Shown: piece after piece, positions 46,283 to 59,598 of the stretch
Layout of the letters: every line of letters starts with the position of its first letter
Numbering within the stretch: position 1 is the first letter of the stretch
NCBI GenBank assembly: GCA_950022655.1
Contig: OX465580.1
Span: 99,218,797 to 99,282,796 of the forward strand
Length of the DNA stretch: 64,000 nucleotides
Direction of reading: 5' to 3'
DNA from: Alentia gelatinosa
Taxonomy: Eukaryota > Annelida > Polychaeta > Phyllodocida > Polynoidae
Notes under the pieces: generated by a model
Database searches by the model: none
Told to the model about the DNA's origin: nothing
What the model saw: only the letters and a program-made list of their open reading frames with translations
Translations under genes and position numbers: made by a program

Positions 46283-49220
46283 TTAGCCGAGTGTAGTGAG
46301 TAGCAGACCTGACCGGAGTGGTATAATGACTGACAAGGCTAACTCGAGTTCGGTTTCGTATTTATCCTACCCTGTCTCTACGCTTTTGTATTACTAAAAG
46401 ATGAATATCGACTCAACGACCAATGGAACTTTATTCATAGTAGCTGACAACCTGGTCTCTGATTGGTCACTTTTTTGGTTACTCTAGTGGCATAAAAGAC
46501 ACTTTATGTCACGGCCTGCCACATAAAATTTGCCTATGCTAAGTCTATGGCTTTTTTTTTATTAGTGGTAGGATAAAGTATAGTATAGAATAGTACAGTA
46601 TAGTATAGTGCCATTATACAGGAGGAATGTTATAAATTATCACAATAAATTACCTAGGATACATGTAAAATTCATTATTTTCAGAACTGATATGTCATTT
46701 TCATTATCTAAAGAGGAAAATAGAAAAGGTTAAGGTGATTCATCATATAAGCATTGCAAAGCCTCTGGTTAGCATAGAGATGCAACCGTCGCAGGCCTTA
46801 TCTGGGACTTACAATGAATATTAATATTACCATAACATATGCAAACGTTTACTATCATGTTATAACCGACGGTGCTCTGCTGATTTAGGATACATCCCAC
46901 AGATATATGAAACTCTTCGCCCCACTCAGACACATTCACATGACAAAACTAGATATCTAGAAAAAGTTGCCGAATTTATTAATTCTCGCATGTATTTCCC
47001 TTCCATGCGGTCGGAAGTGCGTGCATGGTACACAGCGGATTGTGTGGCTAATTTTGGTATACCTTGGCGTGGCACTGTAGAGTGACTTTCGGTATCCAGA
47101 AGAAGCCTCCTCTACATTCTGATGGTTAAAGGCCATCTAATGTCAAACTTTTGTCAAAGCCTCGTATACTATGCTAGAGCAGCATCGGTCTTGTTCCTTA
47201 CTAATGAGCGATATTGAATCAGCCCCCGTTCTCCTGACAGAGACACGTGTCTTGTACGTTAAGAGGAGGGCCGTCTTGCTTATCACTTAGTCAGTAGCGT
47301 CATTAGGCGCATACATAATGCGTCTGATTGGCTAATCGCCTGGCAGTCACCTTTATGTAACATTACCACCGGGCCATAAACCTCGCTTATCTATAGCGTA
47401 GCGCCGGTATGCATTCCCAAGAAAGGGTATTTTCTACCCGTTCCTTCATACCTCCGCCAGAAATCTGATGGGTACAGTTGTATTTACAGGATTGGCACTG
47501 GGTATATTTCCCCATGTCGGTACAGGCGCCACCAGACGGCCAGAGCGCCACCGACATGTCCGCCTCGGTGTCACCCCTCGTTTATATGTAAATAAGATAG
47601 ACAAACGGCACCATGGTAATTAGTAGCGAGGTGCGGCTGAAGCGCGGGTGGGTGGTAGCAGGGTGGCACGGTAGATGGCTGTGTGGCTGAAAACTCATCC
47701 CCATGGCAGCTGGTATAATTAGACATAAAACAAAAGGCGGCCGGTCCCCGGCTCACCTCCTGCTGCCTGTTTAGCGTCGCGTGCTATGACAGGGGTCGCC
47801 AACGCTGGTCAGGCGGCGAGCTGCATTGATTTTCCGTCATGCTTGACTGGGCGCCGTCCCCACATGCCACAAATCTCCCGAATACAAATGGCCGCAGTGG
47901 GTTTGGTGCAAGGAGTTGGACATTGGTATTAAAGGCAGGCGATCCCTGCTCTCCAAACAGACACGGGCTTTCTTTTATTTGATGATTGCTAACGACGTTT
48001 GATGACGGAGATGTTGTTGTGGGAGTTTGCCGCTAGAGGCATTTATTTTCCTGGAAGGCGACACCATAGAGGCCCATTCCTAAATGCGTTTCTGAGAATG
48101 GTGATCTCTGAGTCTCCGAAAAAACCCACCTTGAACAGTAATATTTGCGGTCCGGCATTGAACTGTGATAGTAAACGATTCAATTTAAATCATAATTGAG
48201 TTGTAATAAGTGATTTACTTGACAGAATAAAACAAGAAATATGTATGTTGTAAAAGTATCCTGTTAAGGGTAGATCATAAACCACTGCTCGTATTAACTT
48301 TAGGATTGAAGGTCATGGCATTATGTGTATATTTGTATCAGGGGCATAGATCTGCCTGTGCTCATATTTATCAAATTTACAAAACAACTTCTTGCTCTGG
48401 CGGCAACCCTTTACTTTGATAAATGATACTGTACTTCCGGATCGAGCCAAAGGTAATTGTTTTAGACGTCCTGCCTTCCTGGGGTTATCCATCATCTGCT
48501 CAGTTTATAGAATGCCACACCCAGATTCAGTATGGAAAATTGAGGTAAAACCGACCCAATCATATTGGACCTGATATATTACTCCATCATAAAGTCATGT
48601 ATCAGAGAACAATTGTAATACTTTGATGTTGTTGGCAGACTGTCTGGCGTCTGACTCTGCCAGCAGAACAGATGCCGGACCTTCATATTATAATCATTCA
48701 GCCACCAGCATTCAATTACTATTTAAGCCTGATGTTTTGGTAGGAGATCATGCCTTCAATAGAGTAAGGACTACCCGACCGATATTGGAAAGCATGGGAT
48801 CGGAAAGTACAGGAAGACACATCTGTAATTGACTATAATCATATGTGATGAATAAAGAGAGTGCAGCTCGGTACAAAAGGAAACACTCTTGAAACCTGAT
48901 GTAATTATATGGACCAATTATATATGATCACAAATCTGACAGACCATGTATGTATAAGACGATTCTCTAGAATTTCAACAGGTAAGCATGGTCGAAGGTG
49001 CAAATGTTTCACCATAAACGCATTGGCTAAATGCGTGACTTAGGTGTCTTTGTCAACGGAGCCCCTTAAAGGATTACATTCAGGATCTTGAATATTCTAA
49101 AGATGGCAACCCTATTGACCTCTTCATGAGATTCAGGTAGGATAACCTTATGAGAGCGTGCTTGTATGCCCTAAATACATTGCCTACAGGTTAGAGTGGT
49201 CAGATATACAATTCCAGCGT
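46283..49220. other. Intergenic DNA
   Basis: No gene recognised. A GTATA(GT)-type low-complexity stretch lies at about 46574-46610. An inverted pair CATGTCGGT ... ACCGACATG with inner GGCGCC/GCGCC is at about 47513-47558. ORFs of 60-69 codons show no domain. Confidence 0.45.
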
Positions 49221-49940
49221 GCTTCAAGATTAGGAGCAAATAGAATGTTGATCATTGATGAATTGAGCGTACAATTTTAAATGAAGAACAACTAAAAGGT
49301 AAAAGGTTACATTCAGTCTATGGATCGTTTTCTGTAACCACTTACACCCAGTTAACTTGCCATTTCTGTAACAGCCTGAGTCTATCTATAGGTTTCAAAC
49401 ATATCAAACACCAGTAGGTCAATAGGGTATTTCGGTCTTGAGTGATTGACCATGGTCAGTTGGGCATGCCTCTAAGACGCTCAGACACTGGCAGTCTGCT
49501 CCTTATCCAATAGCACAGCGATATAGGGAAGGGATAGATTTTTCTTTGCATACTGAAGGTGTATGTGACCACTCTAACCCTTTACAGGCAACGTAAATAG
49601 AACGCGCGAGCACCCTCTAAAAAATTATCCCTTCAGTATTTGCGTGATATTCAATGTGATATTGGGAAAGGAGCAGGTCGCCAGTGGAGAGAGGTAGGGT
49701 CTCAGGGTCTCAGAGGCATGCCAAGCTGACCATGACTAATTGCCAAAGACCAAAATACCTCATTGACCCACTGGTGGTGTGTAGACTCACGCGGTTGCAA
49801 AAATGGCAAGTTAAATGGGTGCAAGTGGGTTACAGAAAATGATCCATAGGCAGAATGTAACGCAGATCTTTTATTGTTATTCAATCATAATTGCAGGCTC
49901 ATTCGTCAATGGCGAACATACCATTTACACCTAGTTATTC
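49221..49940. mobile_element. Large fold-back (palindromic) repeat
   Basis: An imperfect palindrome of about 700 bp. Left-arm words find their complements on the right: ACATTCAGTCTATGGATCGT with ...GATCCATAGGCAGAATGT, GGGCATGCCTCTAAGA with TCTCAGAGGCATGCC, CTGCTCCTTATCCAATAG with ATATTGGGAAAGGAGCAG, and GCATACTGAAGG with CCTTCAGTATTTGC near the centre. Arms are about 300 bp. Part of the sequence recurs at 13.7-14.75 kb. No coding capacity. Confidence 0.8.
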
Positions 49941-50519
49941 AACGGCATCACTGATGTTGGGTCCTCTATCCCGACCTGCCCTATATACATCTAGAACGAT
50001 TGCTGAATGACACTATGTGGCCAATATGATATTCACGACCCATCAAAATATTATGATACGTCACACTGCTCATATCTTTAAGTTAGAGTCACCCACAACA
50101 TGATGTACTGTAATAGACCCCATCGTGATAGGCTAGCGATACATCAATACTAAAGGTGAAGACAATGTACTATACACCTGTGCCTCAAAATACTCCAAAT
50201 ACCAACCTCTGCTATGCAAGTGGTACTTTAGGCGAACCAGTGTAGTGTGCCGGTATGCTGGCATACCGACACGCTTTGAGGTCAAATAGTCTCCAAGCGG
50301 CTGTTATGTTATGCGTTGTGCTGAAAGCCTCTGCGTGGAGAGTTATGATGACGCATGCGCATGGTGCGTAGCATAAAACATCTTCTGCACTACCAGCACA
50401 GTTTGATTTCGGCTTCGACATCGACTTATTTTGGTAAGTTATTAAATAATTACGAATATTTAGAGGTGTATAGTACAAGTGAAATTTGTTAACCTAATTG
50501 GGACGGCTCCTTGTACCTT
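49941..50519. other. Intergenic DNA with a short hairpin
   Basis: Holds a near-loopless hairpin at 50245-50274 (GTGTGCCGGTATGC / GCATACCGACACGC, two mismatches, 2-nt loop). Otherwise nothing was seen. Confidence 0.6.
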
Positions 50520-50584
50520 GTTACTTTCGCTAAAACTACCGCATTCGCTCTACGAGCTCATGCGGTAGTTTTAGCGAAAGTAAC
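50520..50584. repeat. Perfect hairpin (snap-back) repeat
   Basis: A 25-bp perfect inverted pair (GTTACTTTCGCTAAAACTAC then CGCAT, and its complement) with a 15-nt loop TCGCTCTACGAGCTC. The loop, read on the other strand as GAGCTCGTAGAGCGA, resembles GAGCTCGCCGAGCGA in the hairpin at 19.8 kb. Confidence 0.92.
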
Positions 50585-52410
50585 GCGGTTAACTAGTTTC
50601 CCTAAAATAGTATTTGACTGTTTATACGTTAATCTTGAAAACCGATCAACAGTTTCAGAGACTGTTACAATACCTCTACCACTTGCCTGTAAATTCATCA
50701 AAATCTGCTTCACTATTGTACACATATTTTTCACGATGTTCATCTCAATTTTGATAAGTAGAAATATCGATTATCATTTTATATTGATGAAGATGTCTTG
50801 CAGTTATAAACTGCGTAGAAGGTTCAGGTTTAAAGCAAAAACAGTATATATATGATAAATAAACATACCTTACAGCACAGAGAGGATGCAATACCTTGGG
50901 TGTTATATTCGAATGTACACTACCTCGGTATATAGAACCAGATTACCTACTTTGGCGGTTCGCGGATTGAAATGCCCAAGGATAGAACCTGCCGTCAAAA
51001 TGTAATCCCAAAAGCTCCACTCTATTCATTCTCGAAATCAGCCCAGGATCATTTCAGAGAAAGGAAAGCCAGACTGTACTACTCAGCTTTTATTTGTTAG
51101 TACATAGGAAGCTACACAGACGAAGATGGAAAAATGACTGAATGCCCTACAACAACATGATTAATTGGTATCATTACTTAACCAAGTTATTTTGTATCTA
51201 TGATACAGTACATATTCCACCCCCTTTAGTTTAGAAGATTCACTCTTATGTAGTCATATTGAAGCAGCAATCTTCATCGACAGAGATCTCATCATTGTTT
51301 CATTAATCAAATAGAAAAGCAGGAATCCTCTTTTTCCCCCTATCACCCAATTTCATGGGTTCTTGGTTTGAATATCCATTCTTGTGTTTCGATAGCATTG
51401 ATTTATTTTCTTTTGCGTTCTAAATCGGTTTTTCTCGCAGGTTTTTGTTTTTTCAATCTGGATTTATCTTCTCTTTATCAAAATAGTCTCTCATGCTCAA
51501 GGTATTGCAGGCCGCATTGAAATAAGGCACAGTTACGTGTCTTTTTTGAGAAACTTGTGGATATCTCACTTTATCATAGCTATTTGAAAAATATCGTTAT
51601 CTTATCACTTATCCCTAGAGGATTGAATCATCACGACACGGTTTGATTTTGACGGATGGATGATTTATATTTTCTGAAAAATAGAAAGAAAAAAAATCAC
51701 CGGGTAGTAATTCTACTTATAACACACGATAGAGCTGATTTATATTTAATATTCCTTAGATTACATTCTTTGTGACCACCAAGGACCAGGATATAACACG
51801 ATATATCGTCTCTAATCAAGAAATACTCCTGGGTTAAGATTTGCGAGTGAGCCCAGTTCACATGCAGTAGATGAATTAATGCTCTCCTAGCATTGATGTT
51901 ACTCAGGCCTAGACTTCTCCCTGCAACATCATAATAAGCAAAAACTAACCCAACGTTAGGGCTAAAGGAGCTGGATATATTCTATCATTTGTCCTAATGT
52001 AATGTGTAATTCTGGATGGATACAGAACTTGATGTAATCGTACAGCTATATAGATGTATTCCATTGAATCCACTTTGTTAAGTATTATCGGAGACATGGT
52101 GAACGATTTGCGAAATGGGCCACTGTATAAATCTTGACGGACAAAACCGTCGGTGATATTGATGCATGGCATATTAACAATATGTATTCCTAAATAGAGA
52201 TAAGAAACACATATACTGATGCATTCTCAATTGTTTTTTTCCTTCGGATTATTACCGTCCTTTGGTCATCAAATTATGCCCTGCACATTGTGGCTTGGGG
52301 ACAGTGGCGAAAGGAAATCTGTATTTTTATTAGAGATAATCAGTTGGCATGATGTATCATACAGTTGAACTCATCTTGATGCTACATTTCCTAATCTACC
52401 AAGTATAGGC
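50585..52410. other. Intergenic AT-rich DNA
   Basis: No gene recognised. A 114-codon plus ORF (50511-50855) starts in the hairpin and has hydrophobic AT-codon composition without a known domain; not supported as a gene. Confidence 0.45.
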
Positions 52411-52413
52411 AAA

Positions 52414-52695
52414 ACCTCATTTCCATTGGCCGATCATATGGCACCGATATGCGTTCGGGTACCACCGATCAAGTTTTTATGTATACCGTACCGACGTTAG
52501 ATCGGTTAATAGAATCGAGAACAGCAGGGAATGCCCACGGATTAATTTGGTCTCGAATATCTAACAAGACCATCACCGACGGATTCTTTCACATACAATT
52601 GGTGTGTAACTGGAAAATAGAATAGAAACAGTGCATACAAGGACAGCTTAAGAAATCTAAGCTGTTTTCGTCGGCCAATGGAGGCGAGGTTTACA
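52414..52695. mobile_element. MITE of the CATTGGCCGA / TCGGCCAATG family, unit 1
   Basis: About 280 bp bounded by inverted ends TTTCCATTGGCCGATCATAT and GTTTTCGTCGGCCAATGGAG. Inside are several CACCGAT / ATCGGT motifs in both orientations. Confidence 0.6.
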
Positions 52696-52745
52696 TGTAG
52701 TTTAATGACACGGTCGCTTTCTCAGCCAATCAGGGCTGAAGCCAT

Positions 52746-53121
52746 TTTTCCACTGGGCTATTCGCCACCGATCTAAAGTCGGCAGCCTCCGATCGATTTT
52801 TAGAGTTTACCAACGCCAGATCGGTGAATGGAAACAAGCATGCAAAAAGTCTTAACTAATTGTGAATAGATTATGCAATGAGGCCATCACCCATCGACTT
52901 CTTCTCTTTGTGACAGAGTCAACGGGTTTGTAATCGTCGGCGATGGTCAATGTGTGTGGAGGTCAATTTAGTCGGTATGGACCTTCAAATCTGGCAGAAA
53001 CAAGGCATGCAAAGCGCCCTCACCGATCCTTGGATACAGATGTACAGTCGTTGGCCACCACTGATCGACTTTTAGGAGAACCCAAATAATCGGTGCCGTT
53101 TTCGTCAGCCAGTGAAAAACT
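52746..53121. mobile_element. MITE of the same family, unit 2
   Basis: Bounded by TTTTTCCACTGGGCTATTCG...CACCGAT on the left and ATCGGTGCCGTTTTCGTCAG...CAGTGAAAAA on the right. Its right half matches the partial copy at 45786-45892. It lies 50 bp from unit 1. Confidence 0.62.
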
Positions 53122-56100
53122 GCTTTTAGCCTACGATGTCAAACTATACTTGATCGATATTCAACTGTATTGTAAAACTTACTTATGCCATGACTTTTAT
53201 GGCATGTATCACAACGCCACGACATTTTGTCAAAACTAAGAGGAAATGAAATCACATATTGAGATGTTTTCTCGTTAGAGTTAGAATTTGTATTTGAAAT
53301 TCTTTAAAATTCGTAAAACAAGATTCAATGTTGTAATTGTTCATCTTGATTGAGATTTACGTTGACTATAATTCTACGAGACACATTGTTATGATCCGAA
53401 TTAATGCATTTCCTCGAGAAACCTCACATTTCAACTCTGGCAATGCAACTCATCTGCAAGCCATCTCTGGGGAAAGGGAATTCTGGCAGAGATGGAGAGG
53501 TAGGGCTGGTGAATCGAAACCAAAAGACAGCCCCCGATGCAACCGTCCCGGTCAACAACCCGGAAGCGAGACCAATCAGGTGCATGCGCATGCAGGATGC
53601 CTCGTGACGTGATGTCATTTCCGGTAGGCAGCAACGCGATGGGATGCTAGTACTACACCCATCTGGTAGCAAAGCAGTGGGTAGGTTTGTGGCCGAGATA
53701 GGGGAACATGCAGGCGAGTTTGGTCGGGGAGGAGGAGGAAGGCGGAGGGAGAGGTTATCATGGTGTATGCCTGCTAGTCAGGCTGAGTTAGCCGCTCGTG
53801 GTCAGCTTCGTTTTATACCTCACTGCTCAGCAATGGGCAGCTGGCGGGATGGCGGCGTCGCCGTTCCTACCCCACTGGCGACAAGGCACACCACTACGGC
53901 CTGCCGCCATGTTTCAACTCTCGCTCCAAGAACCACGCGCCCCGCGAGACGTATCGACGTCATCGGGGGCGCTGGTTGCCGGGGTGTCACTGTGGAAAAC
54001 CCGATACCATCATGTACGGCTCGTCAGCTGCAGTCCTGGCGACTATGTGACCATCACCGTCGCTAGCGATGGCTGGAAATGTCGAACTCTTCGCTAGGAT
54101 ATTTGATTAAACATAGAACATTATAGGATTCTGGAGCCGGCAAATCACGAAGAGAAGCCTAGTTTGTTAGCTCAACGTAAACGTAAGAAAATCACTAAGA
54201 CGAATATTAGTAAAATGATATCAAGATGTCTTTTCACTTTTGCCTTTTAGAAAACATCTGCTAATTGTGAGAACTTCTAGAAACAAATAAAGGATAAATC
54301 GTCTGTTCAACTCCAGATGTTATATTTTCTAGTTAATTTTCCTTCTTTATTCTATTGCATACAAGATCGAGAGAGGGGGGTAAAATATTTCGGAAATTCT
54401 GCATACATAGTTGATGGATGGCCCCTAGACGATCATAGTCGAGGATTCTTGGATTTAGCACCATCTAATGACTTTCAACCGTCAATGGCTAGTAATCATA
54501 CAGAATAAATCTGAGTGACGACCGCAGTTTGTCTGATTACGTCAGATTACGCAATCTGGCAGTAAATGGAGATTATGCAGATGAGTTGACGGCGCCGACT
54601 TTTTCAAAGAAGGAGCTGGAATTCATCTTCCAGACATCTGATGATTCTGTAAGGCTCAGTTTCAATCCTTTTTTACATGCGATATTCTGTTCGGAATACA
54701 TACATTCACCTGTAGTTTAAGCAGTGTAAACCTTTAAGAACCGTCGCCCATATTTGTCTAGTGTAACCACCAACTTAGGTGAACAGCAGGAAGTACTGCA
54801 CTCCTCATTTGAACGAGGATGAATCGTCTAGCGCAAACCCTTTATGTACTTTTTGGGTCTATCATTCTTGTTGACGATTTTCTTTTCTTGCAGGGCGCTA
54901 CCTGACGACTCTTTTATAGACGATCTACTGTCGGGACACGTCGTCTAGTATAAACGCCGGGATAAACGTCACAGATTCCATTTCTCAGGACCACCCAATA
55001 TTCAAGATCGTCTGTACACATTTTCAGCGCCAGTACCACCCTTCACTATTGGTATCATTGAATGAGTCGTTCCTAAAATTCGACGACAATATTGTCGATA
55101 GGTGAAAATATACCGTATGAGTGATAGGATACCAGGCAAAATGGCTACTTTTGTAAGTCTTGAGCTTGCTCACAAACGTGTATTCATTGCATGTTGTGTA
55201 ATCGTACTATAGGCTGTTGGCTGCAATGCCTATTGATTACATTGCATGATACAGGTGTTGATAATCAAATCATATGAACATTTAGATATTCCCACTTGTG
55301 AAAACAAGACACAAAACACTCAAGTAGAAAATAGAATAAGTAAACCGCTGAGGTTAGAGATAAGAAGAAATATCATCCTTTGGACAGTTTCTATAACTAA
55401 GACAACTCAATCCCTACATTCACCACACTTGGGATCATGCCACGGTACAAGCTGCTCGCAGTGAATCGTGAGTTTCTCCAAACTCTGTTACCAGACTCAC
55501 TCTTCTCCATCAGCAGCCACTGTTGTATGCCCCCGGGCCGGGCTGTCAGCACTTTGCGGTGGAGATTGGGGGTGGGGGATGTTCCCTTGGGGGGTTTCTT
55601 TTCTCCAAATCCGCAGATTGTGGTTTATGAGACGATAACGAAGTCTCTGCTCAGTAGTAGGTGGGGATAAAGTTCCAGACTGCCTGGTACAGATTACAGC
55701 AAGCATGATGGCGTGACAGGGCACACCCCAACACGGATTTAGTTTTCTGATCACAATTTAATGTGATTTTATGATATAGCATCAGAACTGTGGAGAACGG
55801 CTATACGTAGGATTTGGACTACTTCAAACTTTTAATCCAAAATGCCAGAAAGGATATTCTATCGCTATATTTATTTTAGAGCAACATTTTTATCTTTTTA
55901 CCTCAATTTTCTTATGATTTCATCATGGGGTATTATGGTACACACAAACGATAGCGAAGCATTTTTATCATTTTTTCCAATAACTGAATATTGATTGCGC
56001 TGCGGCGTCGTGACACTTAATCGCCGTTCCCTGCACCGATCACTGACTGAGCGTCACTTTAAAAAAAGAGATAAGTGTAAGCTGGCAAGAGGCGGCTGTC

Positions 56101-56323
56101 AGGGAGACATGCCATGCCACACTCAACCTGTAGGCATTTAGTAAGGCTATGACGGGCGGTGGGAATCGCTGCAGATGTGGGTGGGAAGGAACAGATACAG
56201 CGTGCATGCTCGTATCGGTAGGGGGTCGACAGGGCAACAAGACGACAGGGTAGTGGATGGGTGTGAGTGTGGGTGTTTACAGCGTTGGGGCTGGTAGATA
56301 AAGGTTGTTGGCTACAGGGGCCA

Positions 56324-56373
56324 GGGAGCTGTTTCAAAACGTGGGTTAAGTCTATGGTTTTGAAACAGCTCCC
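56324..56373. repeat. Perfect hairpin repeat
   Basis: GGGAGCTGTTTCAAAAC (56324-56340) and its exact complement (56357-56373) flank a 16-nt loop. Confidence 0.92.
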
Positions 56374-57065
56374 AGCTGAAGGGACGAGCGGAGGAGGACT
56401 GGCGTCGGAAAGGTGGGCGGCATGCTGGTGGCTGGATACGGGAGGTCAGCGGACAGAGGCGGGGAGCCCTGGGGGACTAGCGGCAAATGGTCACCGACGG
56501 GATAGAAATGGGAAGAAGTAGACAATTGTTAACTGTTAGCAAAATACTGCTGGGAGGCGGTAGTTATAGGTGCCTGGGAACATGAAATTAACTGTAAAGC
56601 AGACACCTGGACAACTAGGTATTCAACGTATCACATACAGTCACAATGGTCGGGGACTTACAGACCACCAAAGACGGGTAATGGGATGGTAGCGGTAGGT
56701 AAAGGAGGGCTGCCCGCAGGAGGAAATACAGGGCGACCTACGGAGTTTGTAGAGGCATAGCAGGCGCTGGGTGGACATATATCGTTGAATGGTAGGCGGG
56801 CGATCGACTGCAGAAGGCGGATGGAGGCCTCGGGCAGTGGACAGGACCACGGCCACCATTCTGCAGGTGAACGCCCGAGAAAAACCTCCAGGGCCACATA
56901 CTACTCATAGCCACTCCATGGGACGACCGTCAAGTACGTCCGATGTAATAGACTGGCATGTAATCATATCACTACAGACAGGAAGGCAATGACCATGCCC
57001 AAGGCTGATGGGTGGACACCAGCACCGGGAGGACTAGGGGACGGGGAAAGTGAGGGTGTGTGTGT

Positions 57066-57080
57066 GGGGGGGGGGGGGGG
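57066..57080. repeat. Poly(G) run, 15 nt
   Basis: Fifteen consecutive G preceded by GTGTGTGTGT-like sequence. Confidence 0.95.
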
Positions 57081-57330
57081 TGGACAAAAAAGATAGGAAG
57101 TAGAGGAGACTTTGAATTTGAAGCTGAAAAAAACTGACACTTCAACATCAACGGCGAAGTTGTGTTCGTGGAATTATCGAAATATCAACGTTGTGGTATG
57201 GGAAGCTCAACATTAGCCTTTCAGTATCCATAGCAAGATAAAATGGAAAATAGGAATCGATGACATATCGCTGTAGGCCAAATGACAATGATGATGCATA
57301 TAGACAGCTGTTGAAAGGAAATATTAGGAG

Positions 57331-57424
57331 ATATGTAGATAGCAAGGAAAGATGCTTATCAAGCAGTATGGCGAATGATATATAGATAGCAAAGAAAGAT
57401 GCTTATCAAGCAGTATGGCGAATG
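57331..57424. repeat. Tandem duplication, 2 x 47 bp
   Basis: Units 57331-57377 and 57378-57424, each from ATAT(G/A)TAGATAGCAA to GTATGGCGAATG, differ by two bases. Confidence 0.9.
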
Positions 57425-59598
57425 AAACTGAAACAAGCAATTCGGGAAGTTGGTAGATGATAGAGTCAGGTCCTGACAAGTAGAAATGATGAGGGGCTGA
57501 GCAGGCAGCCGTGGAGTGTACGTCTTGAGGAGGTGCGGATGTCAGTCAGTTTTCACAGGGCTGCACAAGCGGGAAGTAGAGAAGGCAAAACAGTTTACGG
57601 GATGTAAATTGGGATAATGGGAAGTAATATCAATAGAGGAATAGCAAAAGATACCAGGGATATTGAGGATGAGTGGTAGTGAAATAAGAGGCAGAATAAG
57701 AAAGCAGATCGATGAGACAAGAAAGGCAAACTATACTGGTAGGCAGCTATTGATAACTGGCAGAGGAGTTGGACTAGAGGGACGTTAGGTCTAAACAATT
57801 ACGAACTACAAAGTAGATACACAATGGAGCAATTAAATACAATGATACTCACAATGAACTAGCAGAGAATATTTCAGTTGTCATTGTTTGGACACTATTC
57901 CGCAGTCATTCGCCGCACATAATGCATTTTCCTCAATAAACTACTAACTAAACATTATCCAAGAATGATACTTAATACCAACTTACTTGGGTATGTGACA
58001 GAACAGAAACCAAGGAGAGTTGGAGGGTTAGACGATAAGAAATTGAAAACAACTACAGGGAGATCAGGGATAAACAGAGAGATTGAGGCGAAGAAAGCCA
58101 GAAGGTAAGTAGTCAGAGAGAGAGCAGGTGGTGATGGAGAGGATGGTGATAGTGGAAGTTTTCTAACATACTCCTCATAAGACAGATGAATGAACTCTAG
58201 GCTACGACCTCCCCCAAGGCATATATAACTCAGTATAACAAATCACCCGTCTTCTACATCTCATGCCAGCACCCCCGGATGTCACCCTGCCAATGTATCC
58301 TCAGCATCCCGAATCCACACCCGGTAACTCCTGTCGATGTCCATCCCTCCCGTATCCGCCTCCGGCCTCCCTCCCTTCCTCCTGCCTCCCTTCAATCCAC
58401 CCCAGGGGGGACACCCGCAAAGCGCCCTGCACGGCTTCTAATGTGGCACCAATGTCTCCTGATTGTTTTTATTCAATCTGCTGGAGCATGGCTCCTTGGG
58501 GGGAGCCTACATGAGTCGGCCATCAGCCTTGGGCACTGCTAGGGGTGGCCGCTAGGGACAGAGGAATGAGGCTGACGTTGCAGGCGCCCTGCAGCACACC
58601 GGGATAGGCGTAGGTGCAAGCTGACTATGGGGTTTGAGGCTGGATCATCTATTTTGCCACTGGTGCCCTTTTGAGGATGATCTATAGGACTGATGTCTCA
58701 GTTATGTAAGTACATGGTAAGCAGGCATGCCTGGAGGAGAGGGTTTGGGATGTCTTTTTTCCCCTGATGTATATGGTATGATGGGCGTAGTGTATAGACT
58801 TTGGATAATATTCTAAACCGGCTCAACATACAATACATCCTAATAGTGTCTTTTCCCTCGTAAAACCGAACCGGTTGGTTTGTCAATTTATTATCCACCG
58901 AATAAGGAGTCTCTATAGTAAATCTATAGAGCCTTCAGATCACTACTTAGTAGAATCTGGAAAGCCGTATTCTCCAAGGAAAATACGGAAAAATATCTCT
59001 ACCATGCAAAGTAAAGCGTGAGAAGATAAACGGCTATTTGATCTTTCCTTTGATGCCGAATCATAAAAACAACATTACCATTATTTTAATGTGCATGGTA
59101 ATATTTTCCACGTAAGTGACACTATGCAATATCCTCGCATACACTTGGATATTATTATGCATCGACCGCGCGGATATCACAACCATGCACATGAGAACTA
59201 TGGTGATATTGTGTATTCATTTCACCCTTGATGTATTTTCCCCATAGCCTTAACATTGGGAACTCGTACTCAACAGGACCTTCACTATACATCGCCTATA
59301 TGCACTACCTCCGGACACGCACTTGGTCTCGTCTTTGTCCAGGCCAGCCACAGTGAACTTCATCAAGCCGGGATATCGTTGGTGGCCATTAAGCAACTGG
59401 GTGGCCTGTCCAGTTGGTCGGTTTTGTTCTATATTCAACGGACTATTGACAAGGAGATTGAACTTGACAACACAATTATTCAACGAATATTTCGGAGTTG
59501 ATTACGTTTTGGCGGTCTGTCGGGTGTGTTCTAATGAAATGCACTTTATGACACCAAGATCAAGTCATCTCCTTTAATATCATATTGATATATATATA

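Larger units (their letters stand above)
53122..59598. other. Mostly intergenic, with one GC-rich island
   Basis: About 53450-54090 is GC-rich with CpGs and carries a 140-codon ORF (53644-54066) without a known domain; a host promoter or first exon is possible but not supported. Further on are G-rich stretches (56.2-57.1 kb), weak frames of at most 92 codons, a purine-rich area near 58.08-58.15 kb and a C/T-rich segment at 58.25-58.45 kb. No RNA gene seen. Confidence 0.4.

Noticed and set aside
53644..54066. 140-codon ORF in a GC-rich island
   Set aside because: Several overlapping frames are open because of composition; no domain and low-complexity Arg/Ala/Gly content.
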